From Actinacidiphila glaucinigra (GTDB lineage Bacteria; Actinomycetota; Actinomycetes; Streptomycetales; Streptomycetaceae): a stretch of 35,334 bases of DNA. The notes below the pieces were generated by a model. It worked only from the letters and a program-made list of their open reading frames with translations, was not told the DNA's origin and searched no databases. Position 1 is the first letter of the stretch. Each line of letters begins with the position of its first letter. Location: positions 1 to 35,334 of the forward strand of contig NZ_FZOF01000046.1 in NCBI RefSeq assembly GCF_900188405.1, written 5' to 3'. Shown here in pieces: positions 6,661 through 15,440 of this stretch. Position numbers and translations under genes: made by a program.

Positions 6661-7647
6661 TCAGAGCCGGGCGGGTCCGGTTTCGACGGGGAGCGTGCGG
6701 CTTCGCCGACGCCACTCGCGGGGGTTCATGCCGTACTCGGCTTTGAAGACGCGGCTGAAATGAGGCGCGCTGGTGAATCCCCACCGGTGCGCGATCGCCT
6801 CGACCGTCATGAATTGGTGCACGGGTGATGCCAGTTCCCTCTTGCACTCTTCGAGGCGCTGGGTCCTGATCCAGTCGCCGAGAGCGATACCCGCTCGGGA
6901 CAGGGTCAGGTAGAGCTGGCGTACGGAAACGTGGTGCGCGGCGGCGATACGTGCGGCAGTCAGGTCGGGTTCTGCCAGATGGACGCGGACGTATTCCTCG
7001 ACGCGCTGAAGAAGTGTGTGGTGCAAAGGCTCCCGGGCCAGGTCGTCACGGCCGAGGCCCGTGGTGACCACGGCCCTGATCAGGTCGACGCTGGGCTGCG
7101 CGAACAGGGCGGCCTCGGTCTCGCCGAGAGCGCCCTGGCTGCGGGCCAGCCGGGCGAAGAACGCCACTGCGGCGCCCACGAGCGGGTGTTCCGAGCCGAG
7201 CCGCACGGCCGCGACCTGGCCGAGAAGGGAGGACTGCAGCCCCAGGACGTGCGTGGGAACGCGAACGACGACCGCATGGACGGGGCCCTGGAAGAAGATC
7301 TCATAGGGCTTCGCGTTCTCGATCACCGTGATGTCGCCCGCCCGGATCTCGCCCTGGTTGCCCCCCTGGCCGAACCGGGTGACCCCCGCTTCCTGGAGGG
7401 CGACGAGAACGTGCGGCACCATGTCCTCTTTCACCGGTGCGGTCGCCCGCCGGAGTCCGGCCACGTTCCAGTCGATTCCCGTGACTTCCACCGAACCCAC
7501 GGTGTTGATGTTCGCAACGGCCCTCAGGCGGGTGGGGTTCGGAGGGAGATCCACCTCTATTCGGCCGTTCACCGACCGGGAGAGTTCACGGATGGCGTCC
7601 GCGCGGTCGCCGGGAGTCAGCGACCTCAGGTCGAACCGAATTGCCAT
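6661..7647 (-). CDS. AraC/XylS-family transcriptional regulator
   Basis: A 328-residue regulator. The N-terminal part (about 1-200) resembles the AraC-binding-like cupin sensor domain (AGDITVIENAKPYEIFFQGPVHAVVVRVP). The C-terminal part (about 220-320) has two helix-turn-helix units: LTAARIAAAHHVSVRQLYLTL and the AraC signature MTVEAIAHRWGFTSAPHFSRVFKAEYGMNPREWRR. The ATG at 7647 is preceded by a GGGAGAAAG ribosome site; the frame opens further upstream but without a better start. Members of this group usually activate catabolic genes in response to a small organic acid. Likely targets are the FMN reductase gene downstream and the divergent monooxygenase gene at 8373 (inference). Confidence 0.9.
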   Translation of the reverse strand: MAIRFDLRSLTPGDRADAIRELSRSVNGRIEVDLPPNPTRLRAVANINTVGSVEVTGIDWNVAGLRRATAPVKEDMVPHVLVALQEAGVTRFGQGGNQGEIRAGDITVIENAKPYEIFFQGPVHAVVVRVPTHVLGLQSSLLGQVAAVRLGSEHPLVGAAVAFFARLARSQGALGETEAALFAQPSVDLIRAVVTTGLGRDDLAREPLHHTLLQRVEEYVRVHLAEPDLTAARIAAAHHVSVRQLYLTLSRAGIALGDWIRTQRLEECKRELASPVHQFMTVEAIAHRWGFTSAPHFSRVFKAEYGMNPREWRRRSRTLPVETGPARL

Positions 7648-8372
7648 GTGCGCTTTCTCCCTGGCCGATCGCGAGGCAGTCGTTGCCGGACGGGCCTCCA
7701 CGGTACAGCGGCCAATGGTCCACTTTGCGATCTTCGGTGTGCTGTTCACGTTTTTTTCGCTTGGTCCCGGTTGTCTGTCGCCGAACCCGGGGACCGTCGC
7801 CGAAGTTGCGGCATCCGGCAGGAAATGGAAGGAAAACGAATATTCATCTTGACGGCTCGTCGGCCGGCACCGCAGGATGGGGCCAGCAAAACGGAATGTT
7901 CGTTCGCGAAGGTGGGGGCATGGGTGGTGTGCGCACCTGGGGGCTTGCGAGGCCGCGGCTCCGGGTTCCGGGAGACGTCTGGGTGCCGTCCGCTGCCGCG
8001 GCGCCGGCCCGTCGACCGGCAGGCCGGAGGAACTCGCGATGTCCCGTCGCGGAGCTCCCCGATGACATTGCCGAAGGAGCGTCTTCGCGATTAACGCCCG
8101 GCTAACGACTCCTGATTAGGCTCGGGTCATCAACGGCCGAGGCACTTACGACTTCACGGCAGGGCGGGACTTCCTCCATCCGAATCGGGCGGTTCGAATG
8201 GCCGGTCGATCACGATACTGATTCTTCGTTTTCCCGCGCGCTGAGGACGGATTCACCAACGGATTCACGGCAATTTCCCGGCGATGTCCTGTCGAGTGGA
8301 ACTCGAATGACGGCCCGAGAGACAGCAGTCCATGCACGCCGGTGCTTGGGCGAGGGCAGAAGGTGGCATTTG
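7648..8372. other. 725-bp divergent region between AraC-type and HpaB-type genes
   Basis: Contains the promoters of both flanking genes, an unusual run of seven T at about 7749-7755, AT-rich patches near 8090-8120 and 8200-8290, and a tandem repeat described separately. The open frames here lack ribosome sites and family resemblance. Confidence 0.45.
8247..8268. repeat. tandem 10-bp repeat upstream of the monooxygenase gene
   Basis: ACGGATTCAC at 8247-8256 and again at 8259-8268, a 12-bp period, 105-126 bp upstream of the HpaB-type start. Direct repeats with a period of roughly one helical turn are typical of SARP/BTAD-type activator sites, and such a regulator is encoded just downstream. 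Function is inferred. Confidence 0.4.
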
Positions 8373-9902
8373 ATGCGAACTGGCGACCAGTACTTGGAGT
8401 CCCTCAGGGACGGGCGCGTCGTCTGGGTCGGAGGTGATCTGGTCGACGACGTCACGACGCACCCGAAGACCAGGGCGCAGGCCGGGCGGATAGCGCAGTT
8501 CTACGACCTGCACCACGAGCCCGAGATGCAGGACGTCATGACCTTCGTCGACGACGACGGTGTGCGCCGCTCGATGATGTGGTTCACGCACACGGACGCC
8601 GCGGGGCTGCGCCGCAAGCGCATCTACCTGGAGACCGTGGTCCGGGAACTCGACGGCGGATCGACGGGGCGGACCCCGTGCGCGAACAACTACGGCCTGG
8701 TCACCTACGAGGAGGACCCGCAGCCGTGGAGCGACCAGTCGGTGGGCACCGGCGGGCGTGATCTGACCGTGGGGATCAAGGACTTCCTGGAACTCGTGAA
8801 GGAGGGCGACCTCAACTGCGCCTTCGCCTTCATCGACCCCCAGGTCGACCGTTCCAAGCAGGCCGCGGCCCAGACCGCGCTGCGCGTCGTGGAGACCCGG
8901 GACGACGGCATCGTGGTCAACGGCGTCAAGGCCGTGAGCACCGGTACGCCGTTCGCCGACTACATCCACATCGGTGTCTTCTTCCGTCCGGGAATCGAGA
9001 GCGAACAGGTCATCTACGCCGCCTGTCCGGCCAACGCGCCGGGCGTCGCGATGGTCTCCCGCGAGGCGACGGTACGGGACGATCCCGGGAACCACCCGCT
9101 GTCCTCGGCCGGCGACGAGCTGGAATGCACCGTCATCTTCGACAACGTGTTCATCCCGTGGGAGCGCGTCTTCCACATCGGCAGCCCCGAGCACGCCTCG
9201 CTCTACCCGCAGCGCATCTTCGACTGGGTGCACTACGAGGCGCTCATCCGGACGATGGTCCGCGCCGAACTCATGGCCGGGCTCGCGATGCTGATGACCG
9301 AGCACCTCGGTACGTACCAGCTCCCGCCGGTCCAGGCGCGCCTGGCGCGACTCGTCGAGTTCTACCAGACGATCCGGGCCCATGTGATCGCCTCCGAGAC
9401 GGAGGGGTTCATCTCCCCTGCGGGGCTCTACAAGCCGAACGTCCTTCTCTTCGACTTCGGCCGCTCGTACTACCTGGAGAAGTACGCGGAGATGCGGAAC
9501 GAGGTGATCGACCTCGCCGGTCGCGCCTCGCTCCTGTTCCCGACCGAGGAGCAGTGGCAGAACCCCGAGCTGCACGAGTGGCTCGCGCCCCTGCAGGCGG
9601 GCGCGGTCGGCGAGCCCTACGACCGCATCCGCATCTCGCGTGTCATCCGTGACTTGTTCCTCACCGACTTCGGCGACCGGATCAGCACCTTCGAGCAGTT
9701 CAACGGGACGCCGATGCTGGGCACCCGGATGCTCACGATGAAGCGCTCGGAACTGTCGCCCTCGGGGCCGCTCACCCACCTCGCCCGGAAGGTCTGCGGC
9801 CTTCCGGAGCCCGAGGCCCCCGAGGTGACTGCCTACACCGAGCAGGCCGAGTACGCCCGGCGCCTCGACGGCGCACGGCTGGAGGGCTCACGGGTCCGCT
9901 GA
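8373..9902 (+). CDS. HpaB-family FADH2-dependent monooxygenase, oxygenase component
   Basis: A 509-residue protein of the 4-hydroxyphenylacetate 3-hydroxylase (HpaB) family, large component of two-component flavin monooxygenases that hydroxylate phenols and related heteroaromatics with O2 and free reduced flavin. It begins MRTGDQYLESLRDGRVVWVGG, the standard family start, then AGRIAQFYDL, RRSMMWF, NNYGLVTYEE (active-site region) and the C-terminal helical part GDRISTFEQFNGTPML. Length is normal. The ATG at 8373 has AAGGTGG upstream. An HpaC-type reductase gene at 13279 and a PadA-type FMN reductase gene at 5538 are possible partners. The true substrate is unknown; the family also contains pyrrole-2-carboxylate and chlorophenol hydroxylases. 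Followed by a strong hairpin. Confidence 0.9.
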   Translation: MRTGDQYLESLRDGRVVWVGGDLVDDVTTHPKTRAQAGRIAQFYDLHHEPEMQDVMTFVDDDGVRRSMMWFTHTDAAGLRRKRIYLETVVRELDGGSTGRTPCANNYGLVTYEEDPQPWSDQSVGTGGRDLTVGIKDFLELVKEGDLNCAFAFIDPQVDRSKQAAAQTALRVVETRDDGIVVNGVKAVSTGTPFADYIHIGVFFRPGIESEQVIYAACPANAPGVAMVSREATVRDDPGNHPLSSAGDELECTVIFDNVFIPWERVFHIGSPEHASLYPQRIFDWVHYEALIRTMVRAELMAGLAMLMTEHLGTYQLPPVQARLARLVEFYQTIRAHVIASETEGFISPAGLYKPNVLLFDFGRSYYLEKYAEMRNEVIDLAGRASLLFPTEEQWQNPELHEWLAPLQAGAVGEPYDRIRISRVIRDLFLTDFGDRISTFEQFNGTPMLGTRMLTMKRSELSPSGPLTHLARKVCGLPEPEAPEVTAYTEQAEYARRLDGARLEGSRVR

Positions 9903-9911
9903 ACCGGCGAC

Positions 9912-9957
9912 GGTGCGGCAAGGTTCGCGGCCGCCGCCGGTCGCGAACCGCCGCACC
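9912..9957 (+). terminator. hairpin terminator after the monooxygenase gene
   Basis: Two stacked perfect stems, GGTGCGGC/GCCGCACC and GGTTCGCG/CGCGAACC, separated by an AA bulge on the left arm, begin 9 nt after the stop. Confidence 0.7.
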
Positions 9958-10109
9958 CGGCGGCACCGGCGGACAGCCGGCCCGCATGCGGGCGGGCAGG
10001 GCGCCGACGACACACGTGGTTTGGGCAGCGAACGGGACGAGACGGCCCGGTGGACCGGCGGGCGGGCGCCGGCTCCACCGGCACCAAGGATCAGGAGGCG
10101 CGACATCCG

Positions 10110-13100
10110 ATGGGTGACTCTGATTCCGACCGGCCGAGCGGCCCGAACACGTCCGGCCGGCAGCACCGCGCGATCATCCGGCGGAAACTGGCGGCGCCGG
10201 AGCCGGCGAAGGGCGTCGTCGTCCGCGAGAGGCTCAACCGGCGTCTGCGGGACATGCTGGACCGCCACACCGTGGTGAACGTCTTCGCGACGGCCGGGGC
10301 CGGCAAGACCACGGCGGTGGCCCTGGCCGTGAGCGGCCTCGACAGGCCCGTCGCCTGGCTGTCGCTCGACGGCACCGAGCGGGCGGCGGGGCGCCTGCTC
10401 GTCTACCTCGAAGCGGCGCTCGAGGGCGTTGTCGCCGACGCCGCCGACGTGGCCTCCGACGCCCTGAGCAGCAGCCTGCACATCGGTGAGGCGGCCGGGC
10501 TGCTGGCCGAGAGCCTCCAGGGCAGCGGCCTCATCCTCGTCTGCGACAACGTGGAACGCATCGCCGCCGACGAGAGCTGCGTCGCCGTGCTCTCCTCCTT
10601 CGCCCGCTATCTGCCGTCCGGTGTGAACCTCGTACTGATCTCGCGTGTCGACGTCCACCTCGATCCGGGCCCGACGAGCGAACGGGACCGGGTGGGCGAA
10701 CTGATCGAGAGCGACCTCGCGTTCGACGCCCAGGAAGCCGACGTCGCCCTGCGCACCGTGGGCCACGTCGACGTGCATCCGGCGCGGGCCGTCGCGGCGA
10801 CGGGGGGCTGGGTGACCGGGGTGCTGTTCGAGGGATGGCGCCATGCGCGCTCCAGCGAGCTGGATCCCGACTCGCTGAGGTCCTACGTCGCGGCGAACGT
10901 CTTCAACTCGCTGTCCCCGGTGGAGAGGACCTTCCTCCTGCACACCAGCCTGCTGGCGGAGACATCGGTCGAGAGCGCCCGCGCCATGGGCCAGGAGAAC
11001 GCGGCGCAGGTCATGGCGGACCTGCGCGTCCGGCATCTCCCGGTGACGTGGTCGCCGGACGGTTCCCGTATGACGCCGCACCCGGTGTTCCGCGACTTCC
11101 TGCGGGTCGCCCTGGCCCGGCAGGACGCCGGGACGCTCGCCACGGTCCGTCGCCGGCACGCCGAGCTCCTGATCGCCCGGGGTGAACGCGAGGAGGCCGT
11201 CGACGAGTTGCTGCGGCTCGGGGACCTCGACGCGGCCGGGCGGCTGGCCGCCGTGGCCCTTCCCAGCCTCGTGGCGCGGATGGACTTCGAGCCGGCGGCA
11301 CGCTGGCTCGACGCGCTGGGAGGGTCGGCCCGTACCCCGACCCCGGAGATCGGCTCGGTCATCCTGCGCGTCGCCTTCGCGCTCGAGCAGTGCGACCGCG
11401 GAGTGGACCTCGTCGACCGTCACGGCTACGCGTGGCTTCCGGAGCCGGGGGCCCCCGACTTCGAGGAGGCCCACGTCCTGGCCTGCTGGTGTCTTTGGCA
11501 CTCCGGTCGGATCGAGGAGGCGCGGTCCGTCGCCGACCAGCTGTCACCGGGCCGCAACTGGCTCATCGCGCACACGCTGATCGCGCTGGCCACCGGCGAG
11601 GAGCCGCCGCCGTTCCCCGAGTACTCGCCCACGCCGTCCGGTCCGGTCGACGGTCTGCTGATGCGGCTGGCCTTCATGAGGGGCCGCCTCGAAGGGCTCG
11701 ACGACGTGGGTTCGTTCGACCCGTGGCGGACGATCCTGGGCGGCCCCTGGGTCGTCGCCGCGCTGCGGGCCACCGGACGACTCGACGCCGCGATGTCGAT
11801 GTTCGAGCCGCGCAGCGGTTCGTCGCAGCCGGTCTGGCTGCACGCCGTCGACGCCGTCGACCTCATGCTGGACCTCGGCCGCGGCGAGGAGGCCTGCGCG
11901 TCCATCGAGCGCGGGAGGGGCCTCATCGCGTCGACCGGGTCGAAGGTCTACAAGAACATGAGCCTGCTGGTCGAGGCCAAGCTGCGGCTGCGCCTGGAGG
12001 GCGACACACGGCGCGCCGACCGCGTGCTGGCGGAAGCGGCGGCCAACGGCGCCTCGGAGTACGTCCTCACGCGGGAGACCTGGCAGATCTGGTCCGGCCT
12101 GTCGATGCTCCTGCAGGAAAAGGACGCCGAGGCCTACGAACTCCTCGCGGAATGCGTCCTGTCCATGCAGAAGGGAGACCGCCACCTGGACCTCCCGACG
12201 GCCGCCGTCTACCTGGCCGAGGCGCAGTGGCGTCTCGGCCTCGAGGACCAGTCCGACGCCACCGCCGACCTCGCGATGGCCTCGGCCTCGACGCACGGAT
12301 CGCAGCACCTGCTGCTGACGGCCCTCACCGACATGCCGTCGGTCGCGGCCAGGGCGGCAGACACCAAGTCCAGCCGCATGTCACCCTGGTACGAGGTCCT
12401 GGCGGCCCTGTCGGGCCCGCATCCGGTACGTGTGAACGTGAGCACGCCGCGTCTGGTGCTCGAGGAGTTCGGCGAGCCGGTCCTCACCGTCGACGGGAAC
12501 ACGGCCCAGCCGCGGCTGACCAAGAGCGTCGAGCTCCTCAGCTACCTCCTCGGGAGACCCGACCGCAGGGCCACGCGCGAGGAGCTCCTCGGGGCGCTCT
12601 TCGGCGGCCGCAACGACGCCGCCGGCCGCAACTACCTGAGGCAGGCCCTCTACCGCCTTCGCGAGGTCCTGCCCGACGACCTGGGTCCGAGGCAGGACGG
12701 CGACGTCTTCCGGATGCCCGGACCCGCGGTCGCCATGGGCTCGGCGCAACGCGCGGCCGACCTCATCGCCCAGGCCGGCAGGCAGGACGGGGAGATCCGC
12801 CTCCAGACGCTGGCGCACGCCCTCAGCAGCGCCGAGAGGGGGCCGTACCTCGCGACGGTCTCCGGCGCGTGGGTCGCCGAGCGCCGCGTGCTCCTCGCCG
12901 AGACCTTCCTGTCGGCGCGGGTCGACGCGGCCAAGCTCGCCTACCGGATGAACCGCTACCGCCAGGCGAAGGGACTGGTCGACTACGTGCTCCGCGAGGA
13001 CCCGTACCGCGAGCAGGCCTGGCGGCTGGCCATCCAGCTGGCGCACGCCAGCGGCAGCGACGACGCCGTGCTGGCCCTCTACCAGCGGTACGCGGTGCGT

Positions 13101-13166
13101 ATGCGGGAGCTCGGCGTACCGCCGTCCGACGAGGTCCGCCGCCTGGTCGCGCAACTGCGGCGATAG
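10110..13166 (+). CDS. large STAND-ATPase/wHTH/BTAD transcriptional regulator (SARP-related)
   Basis: A 1018-residue regulator. An N-terminal ATPase of the MalT/STAND type has P-loop ATAGAGKTT (residues 60-68) and Walker B LILVCDN (Asp146). A long helical, TPR-like middle spans about 330-770. From about residue 782 an OmpR-type winged helix (RLTKSVELLSYLLGRPDRRATREELLGALF) is followed by a bacterial transcriptional activator domain to the end (LDYVLREDPYREQAWRLA-type TPRs, then LYQRYAVRMRELGVPPSDEV). The order is reversed from classical SARPs, which put DNA-binding and BTAD first. The ATG at 10110 has AGGAGG 11 nt upstream. Lying between the HpaB-type and flavin reductase genes, it probably activates the monooxygenase cluster, with nucleotide and an inducer as signals (inference). 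Confidence 0.88.
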   Translation: MGDSDSDRPSGPNTSGRQHRAIIRRKLAAPEPAKGVVVRERLNRRLRDMLDRHTVVNVFATAGAGKTTAVALAVSGLDRPVAWLSLDGTERAAGRLLVYLEAALEGVVADAADVASDALSSSLHIGEAAGLLAESLQGSGLILVCDNVERIAADESCVAVLSSFARYLPSGVNLVLISRVDVHLDPGPTSERDRVGELIESDLAFDAQEADVALRTVGHVDVHPARAVAATGGWVTGVLFEGWRHARSSELDPDSLRSYVAANVFNSLSPVERTFLLHTSLLAETSVESARAMGQENAAQVMADLRVRHLPVTWSPDGSRMTPHPVFRDFLRVALARQDAGTLATVRRRHAELLIARGEREEAVDELLRLGDLDAAGRLAAVALPSLVARMDFEPAARWLDALGGSARTPTPEIGSVILRVAFALEQCDRGVDLVDRHGYAWLPEPGAPDFEEAHVLACWCLWHSGRIEEARSVADQLSPGRNWLIAHTLIALATGEEPPPFPEYSPTPSGPVDGLLMRLAFMRGRLEGLDDVGSFDPWRTILGGPWVVAALRATGRLDAAMSMFEPRSGSSQPVWLHAVDAVDLMLDLGRGEEACASIERGRGLIASTGSKVYKNMSLLVEAKLRLRLEGDTRRADRVLAEAAANGASEYVLTRETWQIWSGLSMLLQEKDAEAYELLAECVLSMQKGDRHLDLPTAAVYLAEAQWRLGLEDQSDATADLAMASASTHGSQHLLLTALTDMPSVAARAADTKSSRMSPWYEVLAALSGPHPVRVNVSTPRLVLEEFGEPVLTVDGNTAQPRLTKSVELLSYLLGRPDRRATREELLGALFGGRNDAAGRNYLRQALYRLREVLPDDLGPRQDGDVFRMPGPAVAMGSAQRAADLIAQAGRQDGEIRLQTLAHALSSAERGPYLATVSGAWVAERRVLLAETFLSARVDAAKLAYRMNRYRQAKGLVDYVLREDPYREQAWRLAIQLAHASGSDDAVLALYQRYAVRMRELGVPPSDEVRRLVAQLRR

Positions 13167-13278
13167 GCCCGCGCGGCCGCGCGGACAGGCGCGCCGGTGA
13201 ACACCTCGTCAGCCACACCCGGGCCGCCTGGGCACAGGCGGTGTTCAAGCCATCTCGTCACACGCAACGGAGGGCACC

Positions 13279-13818
13279 ATGGGTACGTCGACCGCGCAGG
13301 ACATGTCCGTCGTCTACCGCGGGGCAATGTCGCGGTTCTCGACCGGCGTCACGATCGTGACGACCAGGACGCCGAACGGCCCGGCGGGGATGACGGCCAG
13401 CGCCGTCGCGTCCGTCTCGCTTGATCCGCTCATGCTCCTGGTGTGTGTCGGGAACACCCTTGCGACGCGGGACGCGATCTCCGGCTCCGGGGTCTTCGCG
13501 GTCAGTGTCCTGGCACGGGGACAGGAGCACCACGCGTTGCGGTTCGCCAGCCGGTGCGACGACAAGTTCGCCGGCATGGGCCTGCGGGCCGACCACGAGC
13601 TCCCCGTCGTGGACGGCGCGGTCGCCTACTTCGCCTGCGAGGTGCAGGAGGAGGTCGCGGGCGGAGACCACACGATCTTCATCGGGAAGGTGGTCAGCTG
13701 CGGCTACGAGGCCGACTCCGACCCGCTGGTGTACTTCGCCGGGAGATTCGGCAGCCTCTGCGATCCCCGCTCCCACGCGCAGCTCGCCTTCGACTGGCAG
13801 CTCTCCGCGTCGATATAG
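13279..13818 (+). CDS. flavin reductase (HpaC family)
   Basis: Small component of a two-component monooxygenase: reduces FMN or FAD with NAD(P)H and releases it to the oxygenase. The 179 residues show the flavin-reductase-like split-barrel pattern: YRGAMSRFSTGVTIVTT near the start, GMTASAVASVSLDPLMLLVCV (flavin phosphate and ring contacts), FAVSVLARGQ, and GDHTIFIGKVVSCGY near the end. The ATG has GGAGGG 6 nt upstream. It is likely the partner of the HpaB-type protein at 8373, although the large regulator gene separates the two. Confidence 0.9.
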   Translation: MGTSTAQDMSVVYRGAMSRFSTGVTIVTTRTPNGPAGMTASAVASVSLDPLMLLVCVGNTLATRDAISGSGVFAVSVLARGQEHHALRFASRCDDKFAGMGLRADHELPVVDGAVAYFACEVQEEVAGGDHTIFIGKVVSCGYEADSDPLVYFAGRFGSLCDPRSHAQLAFDWQLSASI

Positions 13819-13824
13819 CGAGCC

Positions 13825-13844
13825 CTCACCCGGCGCCGGGTGAG
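13825..13844. terminator. perfect 20-bp palindrome after the flavin reductase gene
   Basis: CTCACCCGGC joined directly to GCCGGGTGAG, 6 nt after the stop. It may be an attenuating hairpin or terminator between the reductase and the next gene; with no loop the pairing would open by a few bases. Confidence 0.4.
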
Positions 13845-13891
13845 TTCGACAACCCCCCTGCGCATGTCGCGCACCGTCTCAGGAGATGAAC

Positions 13892-14779
13892 GTGAACGTA
13901 TCCGTGCTGGGTCTCGGTCAGATGGGATCCGCCATAGCCGAACGACTCATCGGCGCAGGCCACGAGGTGAGTGTCTGGAACCGCTCGAAGGGCAGGGCGG
14001 ACGGCCTGGTGGCACTGGGCGCGACCGAGCTCGACGCCCCCGCCGAAGCGTGGGACCGGTCGGAGGTGTGCATCACGATGGTCGCGGACTCCCGCGCCCT
14101 GGCCGACGTCGCGCTCGCGCCCGATGGCGGGCTCGTCCACGCCGCGTCCGGCAAGGGACGGGTCCTCGTCGACATGAGCACCGTCTCCGTGGAGGTGTCC
14201 CGCGACGTGGCGGCCGGAGCCGAGGCCGCCGGCATCGGCTACCTGCGCGCTCCGGTGAGCGGGAACCCCGGTGTCGTGCGTGCCGGGAACCTGACGGTCA
14301 TCGCGTCGGGCGAGGACGCCGTCTTCTCGTCCGTGGAGGGCCTGCTGCGCGACATCGGCCCCCACGTGTTCCACAGCGGCGAAGGGGACGCCGCCCGCGT
14401 CATCAAGCTGGCCCTCAACCTCATGGTCGCCGGGACGGCCGAACTCCTCGCCGAGTGCGTCGCGCTGGCCGAGGCCCATGGAGTGCAACGGGACAGGCTC
14501 CTGGAGGTCGTCGGTGCCTCGGCGGTCGCGTCGCCGCTGGTGAAGTACAAGATCGGGCCGCTGCTGGCGGACGACTACACGTCGACGTTCAGCTCGCGGC
14601 TCATGCGCAAGGACCTGGACCTGGCCCTCGACGCCGCGGCGGCCGGCGGGGTTCCGCTGCCGGTCACCGGCGTCGTGCAGCAGCTGCTCCAGGCGTGCAT
14701 CTCGACCGGCCTGGGCGAACGGGACTTCATGTCCCTCCTCGTGCGGCTGCAGCGCGAGGCCGGGCAGATCCCCGGCTGA
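13892..14779 (+). CDS. NAD(P)-dependent beta-hydroxyacid dehydrogenase (3-hydroxyisobutyrate dehydrogenase-like)
   Basis: A 295-residue oxidoreductase of the 6-phosphogluconate/3-hydroxyisobutyrate dehydrogenase family. The N-terminal Rossmann motif is SVLGLGQMGSAIAERLIGAGHEVSVWNR; Arg after WN leaves NADP use possible. The substrate loop is LRAPVSGNPGVVRAGNL (family D-APVSGG), and AARVIKLALNLM contains the catalytic Lys and the usual Asn. I chose GTG 13892 because AGGAG lies 6 nt upstream; the ATG six bases earlier would abut the ribosome site. It probably interconverts a beta-hydroxyacid and a semialdehyde, which would suit the semialdehyde dehydrogenase gene at 25161. Exact substrate unknown. 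Confidence 0.87.
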   Translation: MNVSVLGLGQMGSAIAERLIGAGHEVSVWNRSKGRADGLVALGATELDAPAEAWDRSEVCITMVADSRALADVALAPDGGLVHAASGKGRVLVDMSTVSVEVSRDVAAGAEAAGIGYLRAPVSGNPGVVRAGNLTVIASGEDAVFSSVEGLLRDIGPHVFHSGEGDAARVIKLALNLMVAGTAELLAECVALAEAHGVQRDRLLEVVGASAVASPLVKYKIGPLLADDYTSTFSSRLMRKDLDLALDAAAAGGVPLPVTGVVQQLLQACISTGLGERDFMSLLVRLQREAGQIPG

Positions 14780-14803
14780 CCGTCCCACCGCCGCCCCGCG
14801 CGT

Positions 14804-14835
14804 GAGGCCGGCCGGACTCCCGTCCGGCCGGCCTC
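14804..14835. terminator. bidirectional hairpin between convergent genes
   Basis: Perfect 14-bp arms GAGGCCGGCCGGAC and GTCCGGCCGGCCTC with loop TCCC, between the stops of the dehydrogenase (+) and the AhpD-like gene (-). Confidence 0.8.
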
Positions 14836-14850
14836 GGATCCCGCGCGGTC

Positions 14851-15435
14851 TCAGAGTCGGGCCGCCACGGCCGCGGGCGGCTCGGGCATGTCGAGCTCGA
14901 AGGCCATGACACGGTGGAAGCGCGACAGGGCGTTCCACAGGCTGATGGACATCACGAGCTCCACGAGTTGCGCCGCGTCGAACACCCGCTGCGCCTCGTC
15001 GCGGACATCCGCCGGGACGCCGGTGAGGCCGCTCTCCACCGGGACGCCCGGAAGGGCGACCGTCATCTCCTCGGCCAGCCGGAGCGCCAGCCGCTCCTGT
15101 TCGGTGAAGCCCCCGAGCTCGCCGTCCGCGACGGCCGCCAGCTCGTCGGCCGACACCCCCTTGGCGAGCGCCGACGCGCAGCGGTGACTCGTCGTGTAGC
15201 GGCAGTGGTTGAGCACGGAGACGCGCACGGCGACCAGTTCCTTCACACGCCCGTCCAGCGCGCCCGGTCCGTTGACCTGCCTCAGGAAGGGAAGGTAGGC
15301 GGCGAGCAGGCCGGGGCTGTTCCCGATGCCCGCCCAGGTGTTCAGTACTTCGCCGTACGCACTCATCCCCTGGGCGAGCGCGGGTTGGTCGGCCGAGGAG
15401 AACTCGGCGGAAGTGAGCAGTGGCACCAGTGACAT
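14851..15435 (-). CDS. AhpD/carboxymuconolactone decarboxylase-like protein
   Basis: A 194-residue all-alpha protein of the AhpD/CMD superfamily. GRVKELVAVRVSVLNHCRYTTSHRCASA aligns with the family core E-x8-N-x-C-x-x-C-x-x-x-H, but the second Cys of CxxC is Thr (Cys78-Arg-Tyr-Thr81), so a disulfide peroxidase cycle like that of AhpD is unlikely. The rest, LVELVMSISLWNALSRFHRVM, matches the C-terminal helices of single-domain members. The start is ATG 15435, 8 nt from AAAGG; an ATG at 15441 overlaps the stop of the upstream gene (TAATG) and is the alternative. It probably forms an operon with the NrtS-like gene under a promoter containing two GGATCC palindromes. Confidence 0.82.
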   Translation of the reverse strand: MSLVPLLTSAEFSSADQPALAQGMSAYGEVLNTWAGIGNSPGLLAAYLPFLRQVNGPGALDGRVKELVAVRVSVLNHCRYTTSHRCASALAKGVSADELAAVADGELGGFTEQERLALRLAEEMTVALPGVPVESGLTGVPADVRDEAQRVFDAAQLVELVMSISLWNALSRFHRVMAFELDMPEPPAAVAARL

Positions 15436-15440
15436 GCGCA

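Noticed and set aside
7844..8105. Small open frames between the AraC-type and HpaB-type genes
   Set aside because: No ribosome sites, no recognisable motifs, Arg/Pro/Gly-rich composition, and mutually overlapping frames on both strands.
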